The position numbers and the translations under genes are program-made. From an uncultured Prevotella sp. (GTDB lineage Bacteria; Bacteroidota; Bacteroidia; Bacteroidales; Bacteroidaceae), in NCBI GenBank assembly GCA_944320195.1, contig CALUGP010000007.1:41947-105946 (forward strand): a stretch of 64,000 nucleotides of DNA, given 5' to 3'. Positions 51,313 through 61,242 of the stretch are shown here, piece by piece (position 1 is the first letter of the stretch; each line of letters opens with the position of its first letter). The notes beneath the pieces were generated by a model that was given only the letters and a program-made list of their open reading frames with translations, searched no databases and had not been told where the DNA came from.

Positions 51313-52539
51313 TCACAGCAGTCTTTTTGCGAAATACCTTACGGGATACCACACCGAGGCGAAGCCTACGGCGATGACTGTAAGTAACACTACGACGATG
51401 TCCTCCGGGTGGACACTTACCGGATAAGCGTCCACGACAAACGAGCCGCTGCTGCGTCCAAGGGCCACAAGTCCGTATTCCTGCTGCAGCCAGCACAGCA
51501 ACAAGCCTATAAGTATGCCGGCCACTGCGCCTATGACTGAAATCATGCGCCCCTCGAATAGGAATATCCTTGTTATCTGTTTGTCAGTAGCGCCCATGTT
51601 GCGCAGCGTCACCACGTCGTTCTTCTTGTCTATTATGAGCATCGAGAGCGAGCCTATGATGTTGAAGCAGGCCACGGCCAGTATGAACGTGAGGAAGATG
51701 TAGGCGATGAATTTCTCTATCTTCATTATCTTGAACGTGTCCGCCTGCTGTTCCATGCGGTCCATCACGCGGTATTTCTTGCCCACGATCTCCTTCATCT
51801 CCGCCTTCACCGCGTCCAGGTCAGACCCCGGTTTCAGCCTTATTTCAAGCTGCGAAAGCATGCCCTGCCGGTCAAACAGCCTCCTGGCGAAGCCTATCGA
51901 GGTCAGTATGTAGTTGCCGTCATACTTGCCGTTTCTCACCATGAACACCACGCCCGGCGATATCAACGAGTCTTCCACGAAGCCTTCCGTCGGGTTCATC
52001 ATGTCCAGTTGCCCTTCGCGGCGCGGCGCGTATATGTTCATGAAGCCGTCCCATGAGGCCGACATGCCCAGCTTGTCGGCCAGTCGTATGCCCACCGTGC
52101 CGTATTCCAGGTTGGCGGCGTGCAGCGAGAACTCGCCGTCGCCGTACACTATGTCGTTGATGTGCGTCAGTTGGTTGAAGTTGTCGTCCACGCCTTTCAC
52201 GGTCACCATGGCCTGCTTGCCGTCGTATACGGCCAGGGCCTGGTCTTCAACGCATTCGGTGGCCACGTCCACCTCGGGCAGAGTGCGTATCCGTTGCAGC
52301 ACGGGGTCGTCGGCCGGAGCTGTCTTTCCCTGCGCCGGAACCACCTCAATCTGCGGATCGAATGCGGTGAGGAACGACGCAACCAAGTCGTGGAATCCGT
52401 TGAACACGCTCAGCGTCACCACCAGCGCCATCGTGGCCACGGCCACTCCCACGGCGCTTATGCCGCTTATCAGGTTGATTACGTGCGTGCTCTTCTTCGA
52501 GAAGAGGTATCGGCGCGCTATGTAAAACGGGAAGTTCAT
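51313..52539 (-). CDS. LolC/LolE-type ABC transporter permease
   Basis: Inner-membrane permease of 408 aa of the lipoprotein-releasing (LolCDE) class. N-terminal FYIARRYLFSKKSTHVINLISGISAVGVAVATMALVVTLSVFNGF (about 4-48) is the LolC/E start with TM1, followed by a periplasmic domain (about 50-260) and an FtsX domain with three helices (FIAYIFLTFILAVACFNIIGSLSMLIIDKKNDVVTLRNMGATDKQITRIFLFEGRMI). The DVVTLRNMGA coupling motif is diagnostic. It extracts lipoproteins for outer-membrane sorting together with LolD. Its start overlaps rbfA's stop by 4 bp, so the two are translated together. Confidence 0.9.
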   Translation of the reverse strand: MNFPFYIARRYLFSKKSTHVINLISGISAVGVAVATMALVVTLSVFNGFHDLVASFLTAFDPQIEVVPAQGKTAPADDPVLQRIRTLPEVDVATECVEDQALAVYDGKQAMVTVKGVDDNFNQLTHINDIVYGDGEFSLHAANLEYGTVGIRLADKLGMSASWDGFMNIYAPRREGQLDMMNPTEGFVEDSLISPGVVFMVRNGKYDGNYILTSIGFARRLFDRQGMLSQLEIRLKPGSDLDAVKAEMKEIVGKKYRVMDRMEQQADTFKIMKIEKFIAYIFLTFILAVACFNIIGSLSMLIIDKKNDVVTLRNMGATDKQITRIFLFEGRMISVIGAVAGILIGLLLCWLQQEYGLVALGRSSGSFVVDAYPVSVHPEDIVVVLLTVIAVGFASVWYPVRYFAKRLL

Positions 52540-52871
52540 TTCTTCAGCAGCTCGTCTATGTGCTCTATGTAGTCAAGCGAGTCGTCCACGAAGAAGCGCA
52601 GCTCGGGTATTATGCGCAGCTGGTTGCGCACGCGCGTGCCCAGTTCATAGCGTATGGTCTTCTCGTTGGCCGTTATGTTCTTTATTATCTCGTCGGCCTT
52701 TTCAGACGGGAATATGCTCAGGTAAGCCGTGCAGATGCTCAGGTCAGGGCTTATGCGGCACCGTGTCACGCTTATCAGCACGCCTCTTGTCTGGCGCGTC
52801 TGCGACTGGAATATCAGGCTCAGTTCTTTCTGCAGCAGTCTTGCTATTCGGTTTTGCCTTGTTTCTTGCAT
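52536..52871 (-). CDS. rbfA: Ribosome-binding factor A
   Basis: Assembly factor that binds the 30S subunit during 16S rRNA maturation; 111 aa with a KH-like fold. Sequence features: TRQNRIARLLQKELSLIFQ (N-terminal helix), RGVLISVTRCRISPDLSICTAYLSIFP (beta strands with the usual V-x-ISPDLS-x-A-x-V/L pattern), and ELGTRVRNQLRIIPELRFFVDDSLDYIEHIDELLKK. Complete. A minus-strand TAAGTTTG (52919-52912) may be its -7 box. Followed by a LolC/E-type permease gene, an adjacency also known from Bacteroides as far as I recall. Confidence 0.93.
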   Translation of the reverse strand: MQETRQNRIARLLQKELSLIFQSQTRQTRGVLISVTRCRISPDLSICTAYLSIFPSEKADEIIKNITANEKTIRYELGTRVRNQLRIIPELRFFVDDSLDYIEHIDELLKK

Positions 52872-53006
52872 TGTCGTGTCGTTTTGTTTTTAACATGTTC
52901 CAAATCCACTGCAAACTTACTAAAAATCGTTTGAATAAACGAAGAAAAACCGAATAATGCGGAAACGTTGCCCTAATAATGGCCGCCGCGCCGTGCTTAC
53001 GGTTTT

Positions 53007-53093
53007 AAAAGGGCGTCTTCCGGGTTGTAAAAGACGGCCTTCCGCCTTGTCAAAAGCGGCCTTTTGCACGCCGAACGGCCGTCTTTCGCAAGG
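53007..53093. repeat. 22-bp-period repeat block (4 units, one with an extra base)
   Basis: Units at 53007, 53029, 53052 and about 53073; the third step is 23 bp. In the 540-bp gap between divergent rbfA and the PAP2 gene; apart from promoters I see nothing else there. Confidence 0.75.
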
Positions 53094-53165
53094 CCGCCGG
53101 CGGCTGTTTGAACCTGTAGCAAATCCGCCTCCTTGTGTGACGGATTGTAATTTTCGGCGTGACGG

Positions 53166-53197
53166 CTTGCCGCTGTCGTTGAAAATGCGTACCTTTG
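53166..53197 (+). promoter_or_regulatory. Candidate promoter of the PAP2 gene
   Basis: CTTG (53166-53169), 20 bp, TACCTTTG (53190-53197). The leader to the PAP2 start would be about 210 nt, unusually long, and I see no coding region in it. Confidence 0.5.
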
Positions 53198-53413
53198 AAA
53201 AATAAATTGACGTGAGCTTGGTACAAGAATGTTTTTTCATAAACATTTGAAAGTTTCCTTTGCAAGGGCATGATTCATTGTGCCCGTGCGTGCAGAAGGA
53301 ACGTTTTTGGCAATTTTGCTTGCATGATACGCCTTTTCGCGGTGTGCGGACATAATGAGTCATCTCCCTGCAAAGGATGTTCCCCTTATGCCGGGTTCCA
53401 ATTAAATTAGCAT

Positions 53414-53983
53414 ATGAGAAAGAAACTTCCGACCCTAATCCTGGCACTGTTGATGCCTGTTGTTTGTGTCGCCCAGCACAAGCCTTACCATGGTGACGGC
53501 ATCGACGATTACCTGCGCTTCGTGCCCGTTGTCTCGGCTTACGCGCTGAAGGCTGCCGGCGTTGACAGCCACAGCCCGTGGAAGCGCCTGCTCGTGAATA
53601 CGGCTACGTCGTTCGCCATTGACGCCGCATTCACCTACGGGCTGAAGTTTACGGTCAAGTCAACCCGTCCCGACGGCACCGACTGCCATTCGTTTCCATC
53701 CGGTCACACCTCGTTCGCCTTCTTCGGTGCCGCCATTTTGGACAAGGAGTTCCGCCGCGTGAGCCCTTGGATAAGCGTCGCCGGCTATGCTGTGGCCGCT
53801 GTCACCGCCGTTGACCGCGTCCGCCGCAACCGGCACCACTGGGCCGACGTGTTTGCGGGAGCCGCCATTGGCGTACTTTCCGTTGAGGCCGGTTATTGGC
53901 TCGGCGACAAAATCACAGGTTGGGATGATGATGTAAGCCTGGCCGTCAGCCCAATGGGCGTCGCTCTTGTTGTGGAGCTGTAG
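53414..53983 (+). CDS. PAP2-family phosphatase
   Basis: Membrane-associated or periplasmic acid phosphatase of 189 aa. Signal peptide MRKKLPTLILALLMPVVCVAQ. The three PAP2 motifs are present: KFTVKSTRP (K-x6-RP, about 76-84), PSGHTSF (about 95-101) with the catalytic acid/base His, and RVRRNRHHWADV (R-x5-H-x3-D, about 136-147) with the nucleophile His. Likely substrates are lipid phosphates such as undecaprenyl pyrophosphate or lipid A phosphates; specificity cannot be read from sequence. Stand-alone gene upstream of malQ. Confidence 0.9.
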   Translation: MRKKLPTLILALLMPVVCVAQHKPYHGDGIDDYLRFVPVVSAYALKAAGVDSHSPWKRLLVNTATSFAIDAAFTYGLKFTVKSTRPDGTDCHSFPSGHTSFAFFGAAILDKEFRRVSPWISVAGYAVAAVTAVDRVRRNRHHWADVFAGAAIGVLSVEAGYWLGDKITGWDDDVSLAVSPMGVALVVEL

Positions 53984-54100
53984 CGGTGCCGGAGCTTCGG
54001 CCGCACCGCATTGGTGCCAGCTTTGCGCGCGGATGTGGCCGCAGTGTGGGGCATTGTCCATGCCCTGATGCTAAGTTGTTGTGCGTCAGGGCGCAAACAT

Positions 54101-54116
54101 GTGTAAACGTTTGCAT
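54101..54116. promoter_or_regulatory. Candidate LacI-type operator O4 upstream of malQ
   Basis: GTGTAAACGTTTGCAT with symmetric AAACGTTT centre. The right half CGTTTGCAT is identical to O3 in front of the amylase. It lies about 55 bp upstream of the candidate malQ -7 box. Confidence 0.45.
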
Positions 54117-54170
54117 TTCAAAAAGGGGGAAACACGCGTTTTCGGGATTCTCCCTATATGTTTTTATTAC

Positions 54171-54178
54171 TATCTTTG
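54171..54178 (+). promoter_or_regulatory. Candidate -7 box of the malQ operon
   Basis: TATCTTTG fits TAnnTTTG and lies 26 bp before the malQ start. There is no TTTG at the expected -33 position, again consistent with a regulated promoter. Confidence 0.5.
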
Positions 54179-54204
54179 AGGCGGAATTTAAAGACTTGTT
54201 ACCT

Positions 54205-56907
54205 ATGAATATACTATTAAGCGTTATTTATGGCACGAGTTTCGGCGAGGAACTCGTCCTGAATCTGATTACAGGCATCGAGGATGGAATAAGGCAATCC
54301 ACCGCTTACCGCATGCGTACGGTTGACGGACGCGAGTGGACGTGCAACCTGAAGCTCGACCTGAAGAAAGGCACACACATTGATTATTATTACAGCGTGG
54401 TGCGCGGCGAGGACAATGTCGTGAGGCGCGAGTGGCTCGTGGAGCCTCACCGCCTCGAGATCAACGCCCTGCGCGGCGACAGCATAACCGTGTACGACCA
54501 TTGGATCGACATGCCCGACGACGCTTACCTGTACACTTCGGCCTTCACCGACTGCATACGCCGACGCAAGACGAGGCTCGTCCCGCTGAGCGATTATCCC
54601 GTCACGGTGCGCCTCAAGGTGCGCGCCCCCCAGCTGTCGGGCCGTCAGGTGCTCAAGATTGTCGGTGCCGACGAGTGCCTTGGGGCGTGGGACGTGCTCA
54701 AGGCCGTGCCCATGGTGGAGCATAACTATAACGAATGGCTTGTCGACATAGACGCCACGCGGCTGCGTTCAGGCGCGTTTTATTTCAAGTTCGTGGCCGT
54801 CGACGTGGCCGACGCGGCCGATGCCGTGTGGGAAAGCTGTGACAACCGCCGCGTTGAACTGCCCTTGTCTCTGAAAGACGGAGGCGTGGCGGTATATGAG
54901 TTGGACAAGGCCAGCTTCCCCGTATATAATGTAAGGTGTGCCGGCACGCAGGTACCCGTGTTCTCGCTGCGCTCCAAGACAAGCTTCGGCGTTGGCGACT
55001 TCGGCGACCTCAAGAAGATGGTTGACTGGATGGCGATGACGCAGCAGCGCGTGCTCCAGCTCCTGCCAATCAACGACACCACTACGACCCACACCTGGAC
55101 AGACTCTTATCCTTACAGCAGCATCAGCATATTCGCTCTCCATCCGCAGTACGCCGACCTGAGCGCGCTGCCGCCGATAGAGGACGAGGCGCTCAGGCAG
55201 AAGTTCGAGAGCCTGCGCCTGGAGCTTAACGCGCTGCCCAAGATAGACTACGAGCGCGTCAACAACGCCAAGACCGAATACCTGCAGGCGCTTTACCTGC
55301 AGGAAGGCAAGGCCGTGCTTGCCTCTTCCGCTTTCATGACTTTCTTCGAGGAAGAGGCCCACTGGCTTGTGCCCTACGCCCAGTATTGCACCCTGCGCGA
55401 GAAATACGGCACAGCCGACTTCGCCCTTTGGCCCGACCACAACTATTTTGACGAGGCCGACCGCAAGGCGTTGTCCAACCCACGCACTGCCGCCTACAAG
55501 GAAGTGGCGTTCTATTACTACGTGCAGTTCGTTCTCAACCGCCAGATGGCCGACGCACACGCGTATGCCCGCTCAAAGGGAGTGGTGCTCAAGGGCGACA
55601 TACCCATCGGCGTAGACCGCCACGGAGCAGACGTTTGGCAGGAGCCGCGCTACTTCAACCTCAACGGACAGGCAGGTGCTCCGCCCGACGACTTTTCGGT
55701 AAACGGCCAGAACTGGGGCCTGCCCACTTACAACTGGGACGAGATGCTCAAGGACGGTTGCAGGTGGTGGATACACCGTTTCGCCAACATGGCCAAGTTC
55801 TTCGACGCTTACCGCATAGACCATGTGCTCGGTTTCTTCCGCATCTGGGAGATTCCCATCGACGCCGTCCACGGCCTTCTGGGCCAGTTCTCGCCGGCCC
55901 TCGGCATGACGAGAGACGAGATAGAGGCTTACGGCCTGCGCTTCCAGGAAGAGCTGTTCACCGAGCCGTTCATCACCGACTGGGTGCTCGAACGCATGTT
56001 CGGAGAGCGTGCAGCCATGGTGCGCGACACTTATCTCCTACCGTCTCACGACGGGCGTTACCGCATGAAGCCCGAGTTCGACACTCAGCGCAAGGTCGAG
56101 GCCGCATTCGCCGGCAGCACTTCGCAGGACGAGCTAAACCTGCGCGACGGCCTGTACGCCCTCATCAGCGACGTGCTCTTCGTCCGCGACCACCGCGACT
56201 GCAACAAGTTCCACCCGCGCATTTCCGTCCAGTTCGACTTCGTCTACGAGTCCCTGTACGACAGCGACAAGTATGTATTCAATAAAATCTACAACGATTA
56301 CTACTACCGCCGCAACAACCAGTTCTGGTATCGCGAGGCTATGAACAAGCTGCCTAAGATTGTCGAGGCCACGCGCATGCTTGTCTGCGCCGAAGACTTG
56401 GGCATGGTGCCCGACTGTGTGTCGTGGGTCATGAACGAGCTTAAGATACTGAGCCTCGAGATCCAGTCGATGCCTAAGGACCCGAACGTGCGCTTCGGCG
56501 TGCTCTCGCGCAACCCCTACCGCTCCGTCTGCACCATTTCCAGCCACGACACGCCAACCATGCGCCAGTGGTGGGACGAAGACCCGGCACGCACGCAGGA
56601 CTATTTCAACAACGTGTTGCAGAAATACGGCGCCGCGCCTCATCCCCTTCCGGGCTGGCTCGCGCGCGATGTCGTGTCGCGCCATCTGCTCTGCCCGTCG
56701 ATGCTTTGCATCCTGGCGTTGCAGGACTGGCTTGCAATCGACGAGAACATACGCCTCGCCGATGCCGACGCAGAGCGCATAAACGTGCCTTCCAACCCAC
56801 GCCACTACTGGCGTTACAGGATGCACATCAATCTGGAAGACCTCATGGCAAACCATGAGTTCAGCCAGAATATCACCGACCTGGTGCGAGAGAGCGGCAG
56901 AATGTAG
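54205..56907 (+). CDS. malQ: 4-alpha-glucanotransferase (GH77) with starch-binding domains
   Basis: Amylomaltase of 900 aa that disproportionates maltooligosaccharides; no signal peptide, so cytoplasmic. The start at 54205 (MNILLSVIYGTSFGEELVLNL) removes a long upstream extension. Two CBM20-type modules at the N-terminus (about 1-110 and about 130-235, the second with ADECLGAWDVLKAVPMVEHNYNEWLVDI), then the GH77 domain beginning VFSLRSKTSFGVGDFGDLKKMVDWM. Catalytic positions by motif: Asp539 (YRIDHVLGFFRIWEIP), Glu730 (CAEDLGMVPDCVSWV) and Asp782 (SSHDTPTMRQWWDED). This long plant-DPE2-like architecture is usual in Bacteroidales. First gene of the malQ-susB-pullulanase-susA run. Confidence 0.95.
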   Translation: MNILLSVIYGTSFGEELVLNLITGIEDGIRQSTAYRMRTVDGREWTCNLKLDLKKGTHIDYYYSVVRGEDNVVRREWLVEPHRLEINALRGDSITVYDHWIDMPDDAYLYTSAFTDCIRRRKTRLVPLSDYPVTVRLKVRAPQLSGRQVLKIVGADECLGAWDVLKAVPMVEHNYNEWLVDIDATRLRSGAFYFKFVAVDVADAADAVWESCDNRRVELPLSLKDGGVAVYELDKASFPVYNVRCAGTQVPVFSLRSKTSFGVGDFGDLKKMVDWMAMTQQRVLQLLPINDTTTTHTWTDSYPYSSISIFALHPQYADLSALPPIEDEALRQKFESLRLELNALPKIDYERVNNAKTEYLQALYLQEGKAVLASSAFMTFFEEEAHWLVPYAQYCTLREKYGTADFALWPDHNYFDEADRKALSNPRTAAYKEVAFYYYVQFVLNRQMADAHAYARSKGVVLKGDIPIGVDRHGADVWQEPRYFNLNGQAGAPPDDFSVNGQNWGLPTYNWDEMLKDGCRWWIHRFANMAKFFDAYRIDHVLGFFRIWEIPIDAVHGLLGQFSPALGMTRDEIEAYGLRFQEELFTEPFITDWVLERMFGERAAMVRDTYLLPSHDGRYRMKPEFDTQRKVEAAFAGSTSQDELNLRDGLYALISDVLFVRDHRDCNKFHPRISVQFDFVYESLYDSDKYVFNKIYNDYYYRRNNQFWYREAMNKLPKIVEATRMLVCAEDLGMVPDCVSWVMNELKILSLEIQSMPKDPNVRFGVLSRNPYRSVCTISSHDTPTMRQWWDEDPARTQDYFNNVLQKYGAAPHPLPGWLARDVVSRHLLCPSMLCILALQDWLAIDENIRLADADAERINVPSNPRHYWRYRMHINLEDLMANHEFSQNITDLVRESGRM

Positions 56908-59076
<2,169 letters not shown>

Positions 59077-59081
59077 TTTGT

Positions 59082-59167
59082 AAAAGACGGCCTTTCGCCG
59101 TGTGAAAGGCCGTCTTTTGCCTTATGAAAGGCCATCTTTTGCAGGCTGAAAGACGGCCTTTTGTAAG
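59082..59167. repeat. 22-bp-period repeat block (4 units) inside the malQ-susA run
   Basis: Units at 59082, 59104, 59126 and 59148, filling the 130-bp gap between susB and the pullulanase gene. It starts 5 bp after the susB stop. Confidence 0.87.
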
Positions 59168-59206
59168 GCATTGGAAAACAAGACGTTACGAAACCGATAA
59201 ACAATA

Positions 59207-61195
59207 ATGTATATGAAGATGACAAACCTGTTGCTTGCAGGCGTGCTTTCGATGGCTGCGGCGCATGAAGCCGTGGCGCAAGAGGCAGCTACGAATACCG
59301 CCGGTAAGTCAGTAGTGCCGATGACAAAGGTGCTGCCTGCAACGTTCGACTTCGTTAACGAGGTTGAATATTCACCTGAAAAGACTACCTTCAAGCTGTT
59401 CGCCCCGAAGGATGCGAAGTCAGTCACCCTTAGCATTTACGCCGAGGGGCAGGGTGGCAAGCCGTTGCAGGAGATGATGATGTTCTATTCTAACAAAGGC
59501 TTTTACACCGCTGCGGTGGCCGGCGACATGAAAGGCAAGTTCTACACGTTCGACATCGGGCGCGGCGAATGCCCCGGAGTCTTCGCCAAGGCCGTGGGTG
59601 TGAACGGACAAAGGGGCGCAATCGTTGACCTTGAAGAGACCAATCCCGAGGGCTGGGACACCGACCGCGTCACTGAAAAGGTGAAGATGACCGACCTCGT
59701 AATCTACGAGATGCACCACCGCGACTTCTCCATCGATCCGTCGTCGGGTCTGAAGTACAAGGGAAAGTTCCTCGCCCTGACCGAGCAGAAGGCCATAGAC
59801 CACTTGAAAAAGCTCGGTGTCAACGCCGTGCACATACTGCCTTCATACGACTATGCGTCGGTCGACGAAACGAAGTTGGACACACCCCAGTACAACTGGG
59901 GCTACGACCCTCTGAACTACAACGTGCCCGAAGGCTCTTATTCCACCAATCCTTACGACCCCACGGTGCGCATAAAAGAGTTCAAGCAGATGGTGCGCGC
60001 CCTGCACAAGGCCGGCATCCGTGTAATCCTCGACGTGGTTTACAACCACACTTTCAACATCGAGGGCAGCAATTTCCAGCGCACTTATCCCGACGTTTTT
60101 TATCGCAAGACGGCCGACGGCAAGTGGTCTGACGGCTCGGGATGCGGCAACGAGACCGCCAGCGAGCTTGACCCCATGCGCAACTTCATGCTCCAGTCCA
60201 TGCGCTACTGGGTTGACGAGTACCACATCGACGGCTTCCGTGTAGACCTGATGGGCGTGCACGACATCGAGACAATGAACAAAATCCGCCGCATGTTCGA
60301 CCTTACCTTCCCCGCAACGTTCATCTACGGCGAGGGATGGAGCGCAGGGGCGTGCGCCTATCCGGTGGAAAAGCTCGCCGTGAAGGCCAACATGCGTAAG
60401 ACACCCGGCATCGCGGCCTTCGGCGACGAGATGCGCGACGCCCTGCGCGGCCCGTTCAGCGACGACACCAAGGGCGCGTTCATAGCCGGCCTGCCGGGTA
60501 ATGAAGAGAGCCTGAAGTTCGGCATCGCCGGGGCTATAAGCCATCCGCAGGTTGACATGTCGAAGGTGAACTACAGCAAGGAGGCTTGGGCATTGCAGCC
60601 CACGCAGGCCATAAGCTATGTCAGTTGCCATGACGACATGTGCCTGGTCGACCGCCTCCGTGCCAGCATTCCCGGCATCGGGCAGGACGAACTCATACGT
60701 CTCGACCTCCTGGCGCAGACCGCCGTGCTCACGTCTCAGGGCGTTCCGTTCATACTTTCGGGCGAAGAGATGCTGCGAGACAAGAAGGGTGTGCACAACA
60801 GTTTCAATTCTCCGGACAGCGTTAACCGCCTGGACTGGACCAACTTGGAGAAATATCCGCAGGTGTTCAGCTATTACAGCAATCTCATATCCATGCGCAA
60901 GAACCACCCGGCGTTCCGCCTCGGCGACGCCGAATGCGTGCGCAAGCACCTCGAGTTCCTGCCCGTGCAGGACTGCCTCGTGGCCTTCCGCCTGAAAGGC
61001 AACCCCAAGGGCGACTCCTGGAAGAACATAATCGTGATACTTAACTCCGCCAAGCAGACGCGAAGCGTAGACGTTCCGCAGGGCAACTACACCGTGGTCT
61101 GCCGCGATGGAGTAATCAACGAGGCCGGTCTCTGTACCGTCAGCGGCTCGCAAGTCAGCGTTCCGGCGCAGTCGGCGCTGATAATGCATGAATAG
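59207..61195 (+). CDS. pulA: Type I pullulanase (GH13_14-like)
   Basis: Debranching enzyme that cleaves alpha-1,6 links of pullulan and branched starch; 662 aa with a probable signal peptide (MTNLLLAGVLSMAAAHEAVAQ), so periplasmic or surface. CBM48-like N-terminal module (FDFVNEVEYSPEKTTFKLFAPKDAKSVTLSIYAEG, about 47-82), then the GH13 barrel with the type I pullulanase signature YNWGYDPLNYNVPEGSYS (about 226-243), DVVYNHTF, nucleophile Asp347 (DGFRVDLMG), acid/base Glu376 (IYGEGWSAG) and YVSCHDDMCLVDRL carrying the third Asp. The C-terminal domain is short and beta-rich. The ATG at 59213 is an alternative start. Confidence 0.94.
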   Translation: MYMKMTNLLLAGVLSMAAAHEAVAQEAATNTAGKSVVPMTKVLPATFDFVNEVEYSPEKTTFKLFAPKDAKSVTLSIYAEGQGGKPLQEMMMFYSNKGFYTAAVAGDMKGKFYTFDIGRGECPGVFAKAVGVNGQRGAIVDLEETNPEGWDTDRVTEKVKMTDLVIYEMHHRDFSIDPSSGLKYKGKFLALTEQKAIDHLKKLGVNAVHILPSYDYASVDETKLDTPQYNWGYDPLNYNVPEGSYSTNPYDPTVRIKEFKQMVRALHKAGIRVILDVVYNHTFNIEGSNFQRTYPDVFYRKTADGKWSDGSGCGNETASELDPMRNFMLQSMRYWVDEYHIDGFRVDLMGVHDIETMNKIRRMFDLTFPATFIYGEGWSAGACAYPVEKLAVKANMRKTPGIAAFGDEMRDALRGPFSDDTKGAFIAGLPGNEESLKFGIAGAISHPQVDMSKVNYSKEAWALQPTQAISYVSCHDDMCLVDRLRASIPGIGQDELIRLDLLAQTAVLTSQGVPFILSGEEMLRDKKGVHNSFNSPDSVNRLDWTNLEKYPQVFSYYSNLISMRKNHPAFRLGDAECVRKHLEFLPVQDCLVAFRLKGNPKGDSWKNIIVILNSAKQTRSVDVPQGNYTVVCRDGVINEAGLCTVSGSQVSVPAQSALIMHE

Positions 61196-61242
61196 ATTTT
61201 CAATAAGTTGGAGTCTTTTACTTCCCCAAAAGCAATTGCAAT

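Noticed and set aside
53198-53413. Riboswitch in the long PAP2 leader
   Set aside because: No known riboswitch core or convincing paired structure could be recognised by eye; the leader length alone is not enough.
53986-54204. N-terminal extension of MalQ
   Set aside because: It would cover the candidate operator and -7 box, and the CBM20 module begins right after the start at 54205.
59843-61189. 448-codon minus-strand frame opposite the pullulanase gene
   Set aside because: Antisense to clear GH13 catalytic motifs; no start context or domain.
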